Origin: JAWWBG01 sp033721095
GTDB lineage: Bacteria; Actinomycetota; Nitriliruptoria; Nitriliruptorales; Nitriliruptoraceae
Direction of reading: 5' to 3'
Assembly: GCA_033721095.1 (NCBI GenBank)
Contig: JAWWBG010000093.1
Span: 1 to 9,664 of the forward strand
DNA length: 9,664 nucleotides
Of this stretch, positions 1 through 5,837 are shown in pieces. How positions within the stretch are numbered: position 1 is the stretch's first letter; each line of letters starts with the position of its first letter. Made by a program: the position numbers and the translations under genes. The notes under the pieces are model-generated. The model was not told the origin of the DNA, did not search any database, and saw nothing but the letters and a program-made list of their open reading frames with translations.

Positions 1-155
1 GACGCCAGCCGGACGCCGTCGTCCATCGTGATGTAGACGTCGGTGAGGACGACCGGCGCCTCCTGCGCCCCGGCCGTACCGACGAGCCCAACCGCCGCCA
101 CGACCACGACCGCTCCCACGGTCAACCGCTTGAGTCTTGCTGCACGCCGCATCAT
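1..155 (-). CDS. Secreted CocE/NonD-type hydrolase, N-terminal fragment (cut by window edge)
   Basis: Only the first 51 codons are present; the gene continues beyond position 1. The start is one of two tandem ATGs (155 or 152), preceded by GGGAG at 4 or 7 nt spacing. The peptide has a classic Sec signal: basic n-region (RRAARLKR, residues 3-10), a Val/Ala/Gly hydrophobic core (about 12-26) and an AGA site near residue 30 followed by QEAP. The mature part begins with VYITMDDGVRLA, which resembles the opening of CocE/NonD and X-Pro dipeptidyl-peptidase (S15) alpha/beta hydrolases, where a strand ending in DGVxLA leads into the fold. The catalytic Ser-Asp-His residues lie outside the window, so the enzyme class rests on this short motif. 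Secretion is well supported; the substrate is unknown. It is transcribed divergently from the BrkB-like gene at 246. Confidence 0.6.
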   Translation of the reverse strand, partial: MMRRAARLKRLTVGAVVVVAAVGLVGTAGAQEAPVVLTDVYITMDDGVRLA

Positions 156-233
156 CCCGCTCCCATTCACGTGCATTCAAGACGGCCGTCGTGATCCTTC
201 CAAGGCGTCCAAGAGCCACACCAGTGCCACTCG

Positions 234-239
234 TACGCT
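234..239 (+). promoter_or_regulatory. Candidate -10 element (TACGCT) for a leaderless transcript
   Basis: A TAnnnT hexamer ends 6 nt before the GTG start of the BrkB-like gene. Transcription would therefore begin at or next to the start codon. This fits a leaderless mRNA, which is common in actinobacteria, and would explain why no Shine-Dalgarno sequence is visible before this GTG. No convincing -35 box was seen. This is a by-eye call in GC-rich DNA. The rest of the 90-nt divergent gap (156-245) shows no other clear signal. Confidence 0.3.
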
Positions 240-245
240 GGCTGC

Positions 246-1232
246 GTGCATCCGGTCACCAAGAAGCTCATCCACCGGGCGCCGCCGCGGATCCGGCCAG
301 GCGTCGCACTCGTCCTGCGAACAATCGACGACACGATCCAGGACCGGGTGCCAGGCCTGGCGGCCGAGATCGCGTTCTTCACGCTCCTGTCGCTGCCGGC
401 TCTTTTGTTGACCGTCCTCGCAGGTGTCGGCTTCCTCGGCGATCTCGTGCACGCGGATTTCCAGCAGGACTTCGCGGACGAGCTCGTCGAGCTGTCCGCC
501 AATGCACTGTCCACCGAGACCGTCAACGAGGTCATCGAGCCCACCGTCCAGGCGCTCATCGTCGAGGGACGCGGCAGCCTGCTGTCGATCGCGTTCATCA
601 TCACGCTGGTTGCTGCGAGCCGCGCCGTCAAGGTGGTGCTGACGGCGATCTCGATTGCCTACGACATCCCCGAGGTCCGCACCGGATTCCAGCAGCGGTT
701 GTGGGGCCTGGGCCTGACGTTGCTCGGGCTGGTCGTCGGGGCGGCGGTCGTCCCGGTGTTCGTTGCGGGACCGCGGTTCGGCCAGCAGATCGAGGACTGG
801 CTGGCCCGCGACATCAGCCCACTGCCGGAAGTCTGGAGCCTCGTCTACTGGCCGCTGACCGTGATCGTCCTCACGGTGCTCATCGCGAGCTTCTACCACT
901 TCGGAGCCCCGTGGGACACGCCGTGGCGCCGCGACCTGCCCGGTGCGTTCCTGGCCATGCTCGTTTGGATCGGCGGCACGGTCGGGCTGCGGTTCTACGT
1001 CGGTCGCACGATCACCGGCGATGCCGCCTACGACCCGCTCAGCAGCGCACTCGTGCTGTTGCTGTGGCTCTATGTCTCGGGTTTCGCCATCCTCTTGGGC
1101 GCCGAGTTCAACGCCGAGGTCGAAAAGCTCTGGCCCGTCCACGGCCAGACACCAACCGGCCCCGCCGAGGAGACGCGGGTCTTCGACGCCCTCCCCGACC
1201 CGGACAAGGTGCACGACGAGGCGCCGACGTGA
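246..1232 (+). CDS. YihY/BrkB (UPF0761) family inner-membrane protein
   Basis: A 328-residue protein with about six predicted membrane helices, near residues 42-66, 110-134, 151-175, 197-217, 232-253 and 266-287. Family hallmarks are the early helix with AAEIAFFTLLSLPALLL, the segment YDPLSSALVLLLWLYVSG before the last helix, and the closing GAEFNAEVEK. The length is usual for the family. YihY/BrkB proteins are integral membrane proteins of unsettled function; despite old names they are not established as RNase BN or virulence factors. The soluble tail (about 295-328) is Pro/Asp/Glu-rich. The start is GTG with no Shine-Dalgarno but with a possible leaderless promoter directly upstream. The stop overlaps the next start by 4 nt (GTGA), implying translational coupling with the RimB-like protease gene. 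Confidence 0.9.
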   Translation: MHPVTKKLIHRAPPRIRPGVALVLRTIDDTIQDRVPGLAAEIAFFTLLSLPALLLTVLAGVGFLGDLVHADFQQDFADELVELSANALSTETVNEVIEPTVQALIVEGRGSLLSIAFIITLVAASRAVKVVLTAISIAYDIPEVRTGFQQRLWGLGLTLLGLVVGAAVVPVFVAGPRFGQQIEDWLARDISPLPEVWSLVYWPLTVIVLTVLIASFYHFGAPWDTPWRRDLPGAFLAMLVWIGGTVGLRFYVGRTITGDAAYDPLSSALVLLLWLYVSGFAILLGAEFNAEVEKLWPVHGQTPTGPAEETRVFDALPDPDKVHDEAPT

Positions 1233-1678
1233 GCCGCCAGAAGCCGCGGACGGTCCTGGGGTGGCGGGAGTGGGCTGCCCTGCCGGACTTCGGCGTCGAA
1301 CGGATCAAGGTCAAGCTCGACACGGGCGCTCGCACCTCCGCACTGCACGCCTTTGGTCTCAAGGAAATCGAGATCGACGGATTGGCTGTGGCTCGTTTCG
1401 AGATCCACCCCATCCAACGGTCGACCCGGGAACCGGTCCTGGTGCAGGCGCCCATCATTGCCCGCCGTGCCGTGCGATCGTCGACTGGCCATCGCCAGAA
1501 TCGACCGGTCATCCGCACACCCATCACCATCGGTGAGCGCACCTGGGAGATCGACGTGACGCTCACCCAACGCGACGAGATGGGCTTTCGCATGCTGCTG
1601 GGTCGCCGAGCCCTTCGCGGCGTCCTCGTCGACTCCAGCCGGTCCTGGCTGGGTGGCCGTCGCATCGTCCACCCCTGA
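1229..1678 (+). CDS. rimB: RimK-associated retropepsin-like protease (RimB / ATP-dependent zinc protease family, DUF785)
   Basis: A 149-residue protein. It opens with VLGWREWAALPDFG (residues 9-22), then KVKLDTGARTSALHA (27-41), in which Asp31-Thr-Gly-Ala is the retropepsin-like aspartate motif. The second half has the conserved VRSSTGHRQNRPVIRTPITIG stretch (about 82-102) and DEMGFRMLLGRRAL (116-129). This is the family annotated as ATP-dependent zinc protease or RimK/LysX-associated, and called RimB in Pseudomonas. Family members lie next to RimK and are implicated in trimming its glutamate tails. The GTG start at 1229 overlaps the upstream stop in a GTGA junction. rimK starts 64 nt after its stop. 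An open frame reaches upstream to 137 in this phase, but that part is an antisense-like shadow of the BrkB gene. Family assignment is firm; the substrate is inferred. Confidence 0.88.
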   Translation: MSRQKPRTVLGWREWAALPDFGVERIKVKLDTGARTSALHAFGLKEIEIDGLAVARFEIHPIQRSTREPVLVQAPIIARRAVRSSTGHRQNRPVIRTPITIGERTWEIDVTLTQRDEMGFRMLLGRRALRGVLVDSSRSWLGGRRIVHP

Positions 1679-1710
1679 CAAACACGCGACCCGGCTTCGA
1701 GCAGGACTGT

Positions 1711-1716
1711 TAGCGT
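1711..1716 (+). promoter_or_regulatory. Candidate -10 element (TAGCGT) for rimK; decides between two starts
   Basis: TAGCGT fits the TAnnnT pattern. A start of transcription about 7 nt downstream would fall near 1723, just after the ATG at 1719 but 20 nt before the GTG at 1743. The GTG has GGAG at 1734-1737, 5 nt upstream. Together these favour the GTG as the start of rimK and suggest an internal promoter separating rimK from the brkB-rimB pair. No good -35 box is visible, so the call is weak. Confidence 0.28.
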
Positions 1717-1742
1717 GAATGGCTCCCTCGTTCGGAGCTGTC

Positions 1743-2648
1743 GTGCGCATCCTCATCCTCTCTCGCGGGCCCAAGCTGTATTCGACAAAGCGCCTGGTCG
1801 AGGCGGCGAAGGAACGTGATCACGAGGTTCGGGTCGTCGACTACCTGCGTTGCTACATGAACATCACGGCCCACAAGCCGAGCGTGATCTTCCAGGGCGA
1901 GACCCTCACCGGCTGGGACGCCGTCATCCCGAGGATCGGCGCCAGCTACACGTTCTACGGCACGGCCGTACTGCGCCAGTTCGAGATGACCGGGGCCTTC
2001 CCGGTCAACGAGTCGGTGGCGATTTCTCGAAGCCGCGACAAGCTGCGGTCCCTCCAGTTGCTGTCACGCAAGGGCATCGGCCTGCCCGTGACGGGCTTCG
2101 CCCACTCGACCAAGGACATCGACGGGCTCATCGACATCGTCGGCGGAGCCCCGCTGGTCGTGAAGCTGCTGGAGGGCACCCAGGGCATGGGCGTCGTCCT
2201 GGCCGAGACGAAGAAGGCGGCCGAGTCGGTCGTCGGCGCCTTCCGCCAGCTGGACGCCAACATCCTCGTGCAGGAGTTCGTCAAGGAGTCCGGCGGCACC
2301 GACATCCGTGCCTTCGTCGTCGGGCGTCGCGTGGTGGCGGCCATGCAGCGGACGGCCGCCGAGGGTGAGTTCCGGTCCAACGTCCATCGTGGCGGCACGG
2401 CGACCAAGGTCAAGCTGACGCCCGAGGAACGTTCGACCGCCGTGCGCGCCGCCCAGACCATGGGCCTCAACGTTGCCGGTGTGGACCTGATGCGTTCGAA
2501 CCACGGGCCCGTCGTGCTCGAGGTCAACTCGTCACCAGGGCTCGAGGGAATCGAGACCTCCACCGGAATCGACGTCGCAGGCAAGATCATCGAGTTCATC
2601 GAGCGGCAGGCCAAGCCCAACAAGACGAAGACCAAGGGCACCGGGTGA
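1743..2648 (+). CDS. rimK: Ribosomal protein S6--L-glutamate ligase RimK
   Basis: An ATP-grasp ligase that adds L-glutamate residues to the C-terminus of ribosomal protein S6 in E. coli, using ATP. From GTG at 1743 it is 301 residues, against 300 in E. coli, and begins MRILILSR, matching E. coli MKIAILSR. Recognisable blocks are DAVIPRIG (59-66), FYGTAVLRQFEM (71-82), NESVAISRSRDKLRS (89-103), VVKLLEGTQGMGVVLAET (139-156, the ATP-grasp nucleotide-binding loop), ILVQEFVKE (174-182), FRSNVHRGG (210-218) and the metal-binding VLEVNSSPGLEGIE (258-271). An ATG at 1719 would add eight residues (MAPSFGAV) absent from the E. coli protein and has poorer RBS spacing. The C-terminus is a short Lys/Thr-rich tail. 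It lies just after the RimB-like protease gene, the classic partner. The family call is very secure; the actual acceptor protein here is inferred. Confidence 0.95.
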   Translation: MRILILSRGPKLYSTKRLVEAAKERDHEVRVVDYLRCYMNITAHKPSVIFQGETLTGWDAVIPRIGASYTFYGTAVLRQFEMTGAFPVNESVAISRSRDKLRSLQLLSRKGIGLPVTGFAHSTKDIDGLIDIVGGAPLVVKLLEGTQGMGVVLAETKKAAESVVGAFRQLDANILVQEFVKESGGTDIRAFVVGRRVVAAMQRTAAEGEFRSNVHRGGTATKVKLTPEERSTAVRAAQTMGLNVAGVDLMRSNHGPVVLEVNSSPGLEGIETSTGIDVAGKIIEFIERQAKPNKTKTKGTG

Positions 2649-2726
2649 CGGCCGCGTTGGCGCTGAGCAGATCGCGCCCACGGGCACACGAGGCGCCAGC
2701 GACCCGATGGCACCGGTGACCCGCTG

Positions 2727-3584
2727 GTGAATCCCAACAGTGCTGCTTCGGTCGCCCTACGACGTGCTCGTGCGATGGCAGGCCGTGGGAAGGACCACGT
2801 GGGGCTGCGTTGGCAGCTGGCCCGCAGCCGGTCGTCTCGGGCACGGCCCGTGCTCCTCTACCAGATGGGCAAGGTCGGCTCGACGTCCGTGCACCGCTCA
2901 CTGGAGGAAAGCGCCGACGTCATCGCCCTCCACGTCCACCGCCTGTCGGCCACGGGCATCGCTGCGGCAGAACGGTCGGGCAACGATCCCAGCGTCAGCC
3001 GGGGTCACATCATCCGACGGCACATCGTCGAGCGAGGCCGCCGGGCGCCGGTCATCTCCCTCGTCCGCGACCCCATCGCACGCAACCTGTCCGCCTATTT
3101 CCACCGACTCGACGTGTACTGGCCACGGTGGCGAGGATGGCAGCAGATCCCCCGCGAGGCGATCCTCGAGTCGTTCCTCGACACCTATCCGCACCAGATC
3201 CCGCTGACCTGGTTCGACCGCGAGCTCCGCGAGGTCATCGGAATCGACGTCTACGCCCAGCCCTTCGACCCCGATCGGGGTTGGGTGGCGATCGAGCACG
3301 AGATGCACCCGACGATCGTGTTGCGGACCGATCTTCCGGACGAGCGGAAGGCCGCGGCGTTGTCCGACTTCCTCGACGTTCCGATTCGCCCGACCAGCCG
3401 CACGAACGTGGGCGAAGACAAGGGCTACGGCGCGGTCTACCGAGAATTCATGAAGGACCTCGTCCTGCCCGAAGACCACGTCAACCACATGCTGGACTCG
3501 AAGGTCGCCCGACACTTCTTTGCTCCGGGAGAACTCGAGGCGCTGCGGCAGAAGTGGCTCGGTCGTGGACGTGCCGCGGCCTGA
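2727..3584 (+). CDS. Sulfotransferase-like protein (putative capsular polysaccharide synthesis family, PF10364-type)
   Basis: A 285-residue protein with the two PAPS-binding signatures of sulfotransferases. YQMGKVGSTSVHRSL (45-59) is the 5'-phosphosulfate loop. VISLVRDPIARNLSAYF (109-125) is the 3'-phosphate motif, with Arg114 and Ser122 at the expected positions. The pattern QMGKVGS...SLVRDPIARN is typical of the family labelled putative capsular polysaccharide synthesis protein (NKWYS/PF10364), whose biochemical role is largely inferred. No signal peptide or membrane helix is seen, so it is probably cytoplasmic. The start is uncertain: GTG at 2727 has only a weak GGTG upstream, and an ATG at 2775 would give a protein 16 residues shorter starting MAGRGKDH; both precede the core fold. 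It follows rimK by 78 nt on the same strand and ends tail to tail with the AstE-like gene. No other surface-polysaccharide genes are in view. Confidence 0.8.
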   Translation: MNPNSAASVALRRARAMAGRGKDHVGLRWQLARSRSSRARPVLLYQMGKVGSTSVHRSLEESADVIALHVHRLSATGIAAAERSGNDPSVSRGHIIRRHIVERGRRAPVISLVRDPIARNLSAYFHRLDVYWPRWRGWQQIPREAILESFLDTYPHQIPLTWFDRELREVIGIDVYAQPFDPDRGWVAIEHEMHPTIVLRTDLPDERKAAALSDFLDVPIRPTSRTNVGEDKGYGAVYREFMKDLVLPEDHVNHMLDSKVARHFFAPGELEALRQKWLGRGRAAA

Positions 3585-3596
3585 GGCAACCCCTCA
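3582..3596. terminator. Possible short bidirectional hairpin between convergent genes
   Basis: TGAGG (3582-3586, including the sulfotransferase-like gene's stop) pairs perfectly with CCTCA (3592-3596) around a 5-nt loop. It occupies almost the whole 16-nt gap between the convergent stops. The stem is only 5 bp and has no T-tract on either side, so terminator function is speculative. Confidence 0.22.
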
Positions 3597-3600
3597 CCGA

Positions 3601-4590
3601 TCAGTTGCCGTGTTCCTCCTCGGAGGGGTCGTCCTCGAAGGGATCGCCGCCGTCGAGCATGCCGAGATGCACGACTGCATCGCCCGGTGAGACCAGGGGC
3701 AGCGTCGTCGCCCCGATGACGATGCCGGCCTCCTGCGCGACCGACGTGGCGCGTTCGGCGCCGAGCGCACCCAGCGTCGTCCACAGCTCCTGGCCCTCCT
3801 CGACGCGTTCCCCCGCGCTGACGTGGAGCGACAGCAGCCCGCCGCGCTCGGCGCGCATCCATCGGGAGCTGGCCATGAACTCGGGCTCGTCGGCCTCGGG
3901 CGCCTCGTCGATCATGTCCAGCTCGGCCATGATCCGCTGGCACCCCGCAACGCCAATGTCGATGGCCTCTTCCTCGAAGCGGAGGATCTCCCCGGCCTCG
4001 TAGGTGAGGACCGGCACCCCTTCCTCGCCCGCGACCGCCCGCAGGCTCCCCGGCCGCGGCGGACCGTGCAGGACGAACGGCGCCCCGAACTCCATGGCCA
4101 GCTCGGTCGCGCGCCGGTCGTCCGTGTCGACGCGGATCTGTGGCGCGTTGGTGCGGCGGTTGGCGGCCGTGTGGAGGTCGATGCCGACGTCCGAGCCACG
4201 GACGACCTCGTCCATGAGCAGTCGCGCCAGGCGTGAGGCCATCGACCCGCCCAGCGTGCCCGGAAAACTGCGGTTGAGGTCACGACGGTCGGGCAGGTAG
4301 CGCGAATGCACCTGGGCTCCCAGGACGTTCACGATCGGGACGACGATCAGCACGCCGCGCATGTGCTCGGGATCGACCAGGTCGAGGAGCTGGCCGCACA
4401 CGGCCGTTCCGTTGAGCTCGTCGCCGTGGACGGCCGCGGTGACGAACAGGCGCGGGCCGTCACCGGCGCCGTTGATCACCGTCATCGGGAGGGTCGTGCG
4501 GTCGCCCGTGTAGGCCTCGCTCACGGTCGGCGACACGTTGACCCGCGTCCCCGGCTCGACGGTGACGCCGGCGATCTCGACCGCGCTCAT
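3601..4590 (-). CDS. Succinylglutamate desuccinylase/aspartoacylase (AstE/AspA) family zinc hydrolase
   Basis: A 329-residue protein of the M14-related AstE/AspA family, whose members hydrolyse N-acyl amino acids or terminal amide/peptide bonds with one zinc ion. Visible ligands are His55 and Glu58 in TAAVHGDELNG and His140 in GIDLHTAANRR. Also present are RRDLNRSFPG (102-111, substrate-carboxylate binding Arg/Asn) and LTYEAGE (195-201), with Glu198 as likely catalytic base. Residues about 240-312 form a small beta domain like a biotinyl/lipoyl fold (GGLLSLHVSAGERVEEGQEL, then GIVIGATTLPLVSPGDAVV). The tail is acidic (DGGDPFEDDPSEEE). The ATG at 4590 has GAGGA 4 nt upstream; an open frame reaches 4680, but the extra 30 residues look unrelated and cross the divergent promoter. 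Homologues are often found beside RimK, so a role in removing RimK-added glutamates is plausible but inferred. An ordinary deacylase is the alternative. Confidence 0.88.
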   Translation of the reverse strand: MSAVEIAGVTVEPGTRVNVSPTVSEAYTGDRTTLPMTVINGAGDGPRLFVTAAVHGDELNGTAVCGQLLDLVDPEHMRGVLIVVPIVNVLGAQVHSRYLPDRRDLNRSFPGTLGGSMASRLARLLMDEVVRGSDVGIDLHTAANRRTNAPQIRVDTDDRRATELAMEFGAPFVLHGPPRPGSLRAVAGEEGVPVLTYEAGEILRFEEEAIDIGVAGCQRIMAELDMIDEAPEADEPEFMASSRWMRAERGGLLSLHVSAGERVEEGQELWTTLGALGAERATSVAQEAGIVIGATTLPLVSPGDAVVHLGMLDGGDPFEDDPSEEEHGN

Positions 4591-4609
4591 CTGATCCTCA
4601 TGGTGGTCA

Positions 4610-4640
4610 AACCTACGCGTCGAGGACTCGCGCGGACCAA
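4610..4640 (-). promoter_or_regulatory. Candidate promoter for the AstE-like gene
   Basis: Read on the minus strand, a TAGGTT hexamer (positions 4615 to 4610) lies 19 nt downstream of TTGGTC (4640 to 4635). These could serve as -10 and -35 boxes with a slightly long spacer. Transcription starting about 7 nt downstream would leave a 5' leader of some 13 nt holding the GAGGA ribosome site (4595-4599). The arrangement fits the ATG at 4590 as the true start. Confidence 0.38.
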
Positions 4641-4647
4641 CGGCGAC

Positions 4648-4653
4648 TAGGTT
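4648..4653 (+). promoter_or_regulatory. Candidate -10 element (TAGGTT) for the DUF5995-like gene
   Basis: The same TAGGTT hexamer that faces the AstE-like gene occurs here in the opposite orientation, 26 nt before the ATG at 4680. The expected leader is about 20 nt. A poor -35 match (GGACTC, 4624-4629) lies 18 nt upstream. The ribosome site is weak: GGGAA at 4672-4676, only 3 nt from the ATG. Confidence 0.35.
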
Positions 4654-4679
4654 CACCTCGGGCAACGCGATGGGAACCA

Positions 4680-5786
4680 ATGGCTCGGCTCGCAGTCGCG
4701 CTCGTCACCGCGGGTCTCCTGTTCGCGTCTGCCGTGCCGGCCATCGCCGACCACGACGGGTTGTCGGTGCCGACGACGGACCTGTTGCCGCCGATCGTCC
4801 CCGATGATCCGGCGCCGGAGCGGGCCGAGGACTGCGGTGAGCTGGGGCTCGAGTGCCTCCAGTTCGTCGAGGATGGCCTGGCGGCGTGGGAGCAGTTCTA
4901 CGGCTGTGACCACCGCGCCGTGTTCTCGACCGTCTACCGCCTGCTCACGCGAGAAACCCGACTGTGGATCGAGAACGATCCCGACTGGTTCGACGACCCG
5001 GCCGGCCTCGGCTTCGAGGCCCTCAAGTTCTACGAGTTGTACGTGGAGGCCTCAACCGCGCGGCTGGCCGGTGAGCCCGTCCCCGAGGCCTGGGACATCG
5101 CCTTCGACGCCAACGCCGACGGTGACTGGACCGGCGGCCACGACATGCTGCTGTCGATCAGCGCCCACGTGCAACGGGACATGCCGTACGTGCTGGCCGA
5201 GATCGGCCTGGCACTGCCGGACGGGACCTCGAGGAAGCCCGACCACGACCGGATGAATCCCATCCTGTCGGCGGCCTACGACGTGATCGTTCCCGAGATC
5301 GGGCGGCGCTACGACCCGTTCATGACGACCGTCGACGACCTCGGCCTGGTGGTTGACGACCTCGGCGGCCACCAGCTGGTCACCTACTGGCGCGAGCGGG
5401 TGTGGCGCAACGCCGAGAACCTCGTGGGGTCCGAGGGCACGCCCTTCCACGATTTCGTTGCCCAGGGCATCGAGTTCGAGGCGGCCCGTTGGGCCAACGG
5501 CATGACGACGGGTTCGGAGATCCCCGGGCACCGTGAAGTTCGTGACGCCCACTGCGCCGAGGTGCTCGCCGCCGAGGCCAAGCCCGGCAAGGGACCGCCG
5601 GACTCGACGCCGGGCCGGCCGGACGGGCCGGGCAGGCCAGACGACCCCGGCAGGCCCGGGATCGCGACGGCCGGGTCAGGCGGCAGCCTGCCCGCGACCG
5701 GCGGAGGTGCAGCAGGCCTCACCCTTCTCCTGACCGGACTCGCCGTCTCATTCCGGCGTCGAGAAGGTCGGGCCGGAACGGCCTGA
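4680..5786 (+). CDS. Secreted, probably wall-anchored DUF5995-like protein with LPATG sorting signal
   Basis: A 368-residue protein of unknown function. Residues 1-23 are a Sec signal ending in AIA, followed by DHDGLS. The body (about 50-295) resembles DUF5995 proteins of actinobacteria: an alpha-helical domain with FYELYVEASTARLAGEPVPEAWDIAFDA (117-144), then SISAHVQRDMPYVLAEIGLA (159-178), where the His and Asp are typical family positions. Cys52, Cys59, Cys76 and Cys292 could form disulfides outside the cell. After a Pro/Gly/Arg/Asp-rich linker (301-330) come LPATG (337-341), a hydrophobic span (about 343-357) and RRREGR, a textbook sortase cell-wall signal. It is transcribed divergently from the AstE-like gene and ends tail to tail with gltD. 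Secretion and anchoring are strongly supported, DUF5995 membership moderately, and no enzymatic activity can be assigned. Confidence 0.85.
   Translation: MARLAVALVTAGLLFASAVPAIADHDGLSVPTTDLLPPIVPDDPAPERAEDCGELGLECLQFVEDGLAAWEQFYGCDHRAVFSTVYRLLTRETRLWIENDPDWFDDPAGLGFEALKFYELYVEASTARLAGEPVPEAWDIAFDANADGDWTGGHDMLLSISAHVQRDMPYVLAEIGLALPDGTSRKPDHDRMNPILSAAYDVIVPEIGRRYDPFMTTVDDLGLVVDDLGGHQLVTYWRERVWRNAENLVGSEGTPFHDFVAQGIEFEAARWANGMTTGSEIPGHREVRDAHCAEVLAAEAKPGKGPPDSTPGRPDGPGRPDDPGRPGIATAGSGGSLPATGGGAAGLTLLLTGLAVSFRRREGRAGTA
5610..5660 (+). repeat. PGRPD-type tandem repeat in the wall-spanning linker
   Basis: Residues 311-327 of the DUF5995-like protein are three imperfect copies of a five- or six-residue unit: PGRPDG, PGRPDD, PGRPG. 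The DNA copies differ at synonymous sites, so the repeat is not a very recent duplication. Such Pro/Gly-rich spacers usually carry a surface domain across the peptidoglycan to the sortase anchor. Confidence 0.6.
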
Positions 5787-5793
5787 ACGGCCC
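5770..5793. terminator. Possible hairpin between convergent DUF5995-like gene and gltD
   Basis: GGGCCG (5770-5775) pairs perfectly with CGGCCC (5788-5793) around a 12-nt loop that itself contains GGCC. It straddles the stop of the DUF5995-like gene at 5784-5786, inside the short convergent region before the gltD stop at 5838. There is no T-run, so it is not a canonical intrinsic terminator, and GC-rich DNA gives such stems by chance. Confidence 0.25.
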
Positions 5794-5837
5794 CGGTACA
5801 CGACCGCCGGTGCCCGAAGGAGCGCCGGCCTGGCCTT

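Noticed and set aside
177..1214. Minus-strand open frame of 345 codons across the BrkB-like gene
   Set aside because: Asp/Arg/Gln-rich shadow of a membrane-protein gene; the plus strand encodes six coherent helices with family motifs.
137..1228. Upstream extension of the RimB frame back to 137, giving a 513-residue protein
   Set aside because: The part before 1229 is an out-of-frame reading of the BrkB-like gene, rich in Arg/Pro/Ala. The GTGA overlap and the RimB N-terminal motif place the start at 1229.
2658..2698. Inverted repeat TGGCGC/GCGCCA in the rimK to sulfotransferase gap
   Set aside because: The stem is 6 bp with a 29-nt loop and no T-tract. This is readily expected by chance in GC-rich DNA and too weak to call a terminator or regulatory hairpin.
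2810..4003. Plus-strand open frame of 397 codons spanning the sulfotransferase-like gene and the end of the AstE-like gene
   Set aside because: It crosses two well-supported genes on opposite strands, and its translation is Arg/Pro/Ser-rich noise.
4591..4680. N-terminal extension of the AstE-like protein to 4680
   Set aside because: The extra 30 residues have no family resemblance and cover both candidate promoters. The ATG at 4590 has GAGGA at proper spacing.
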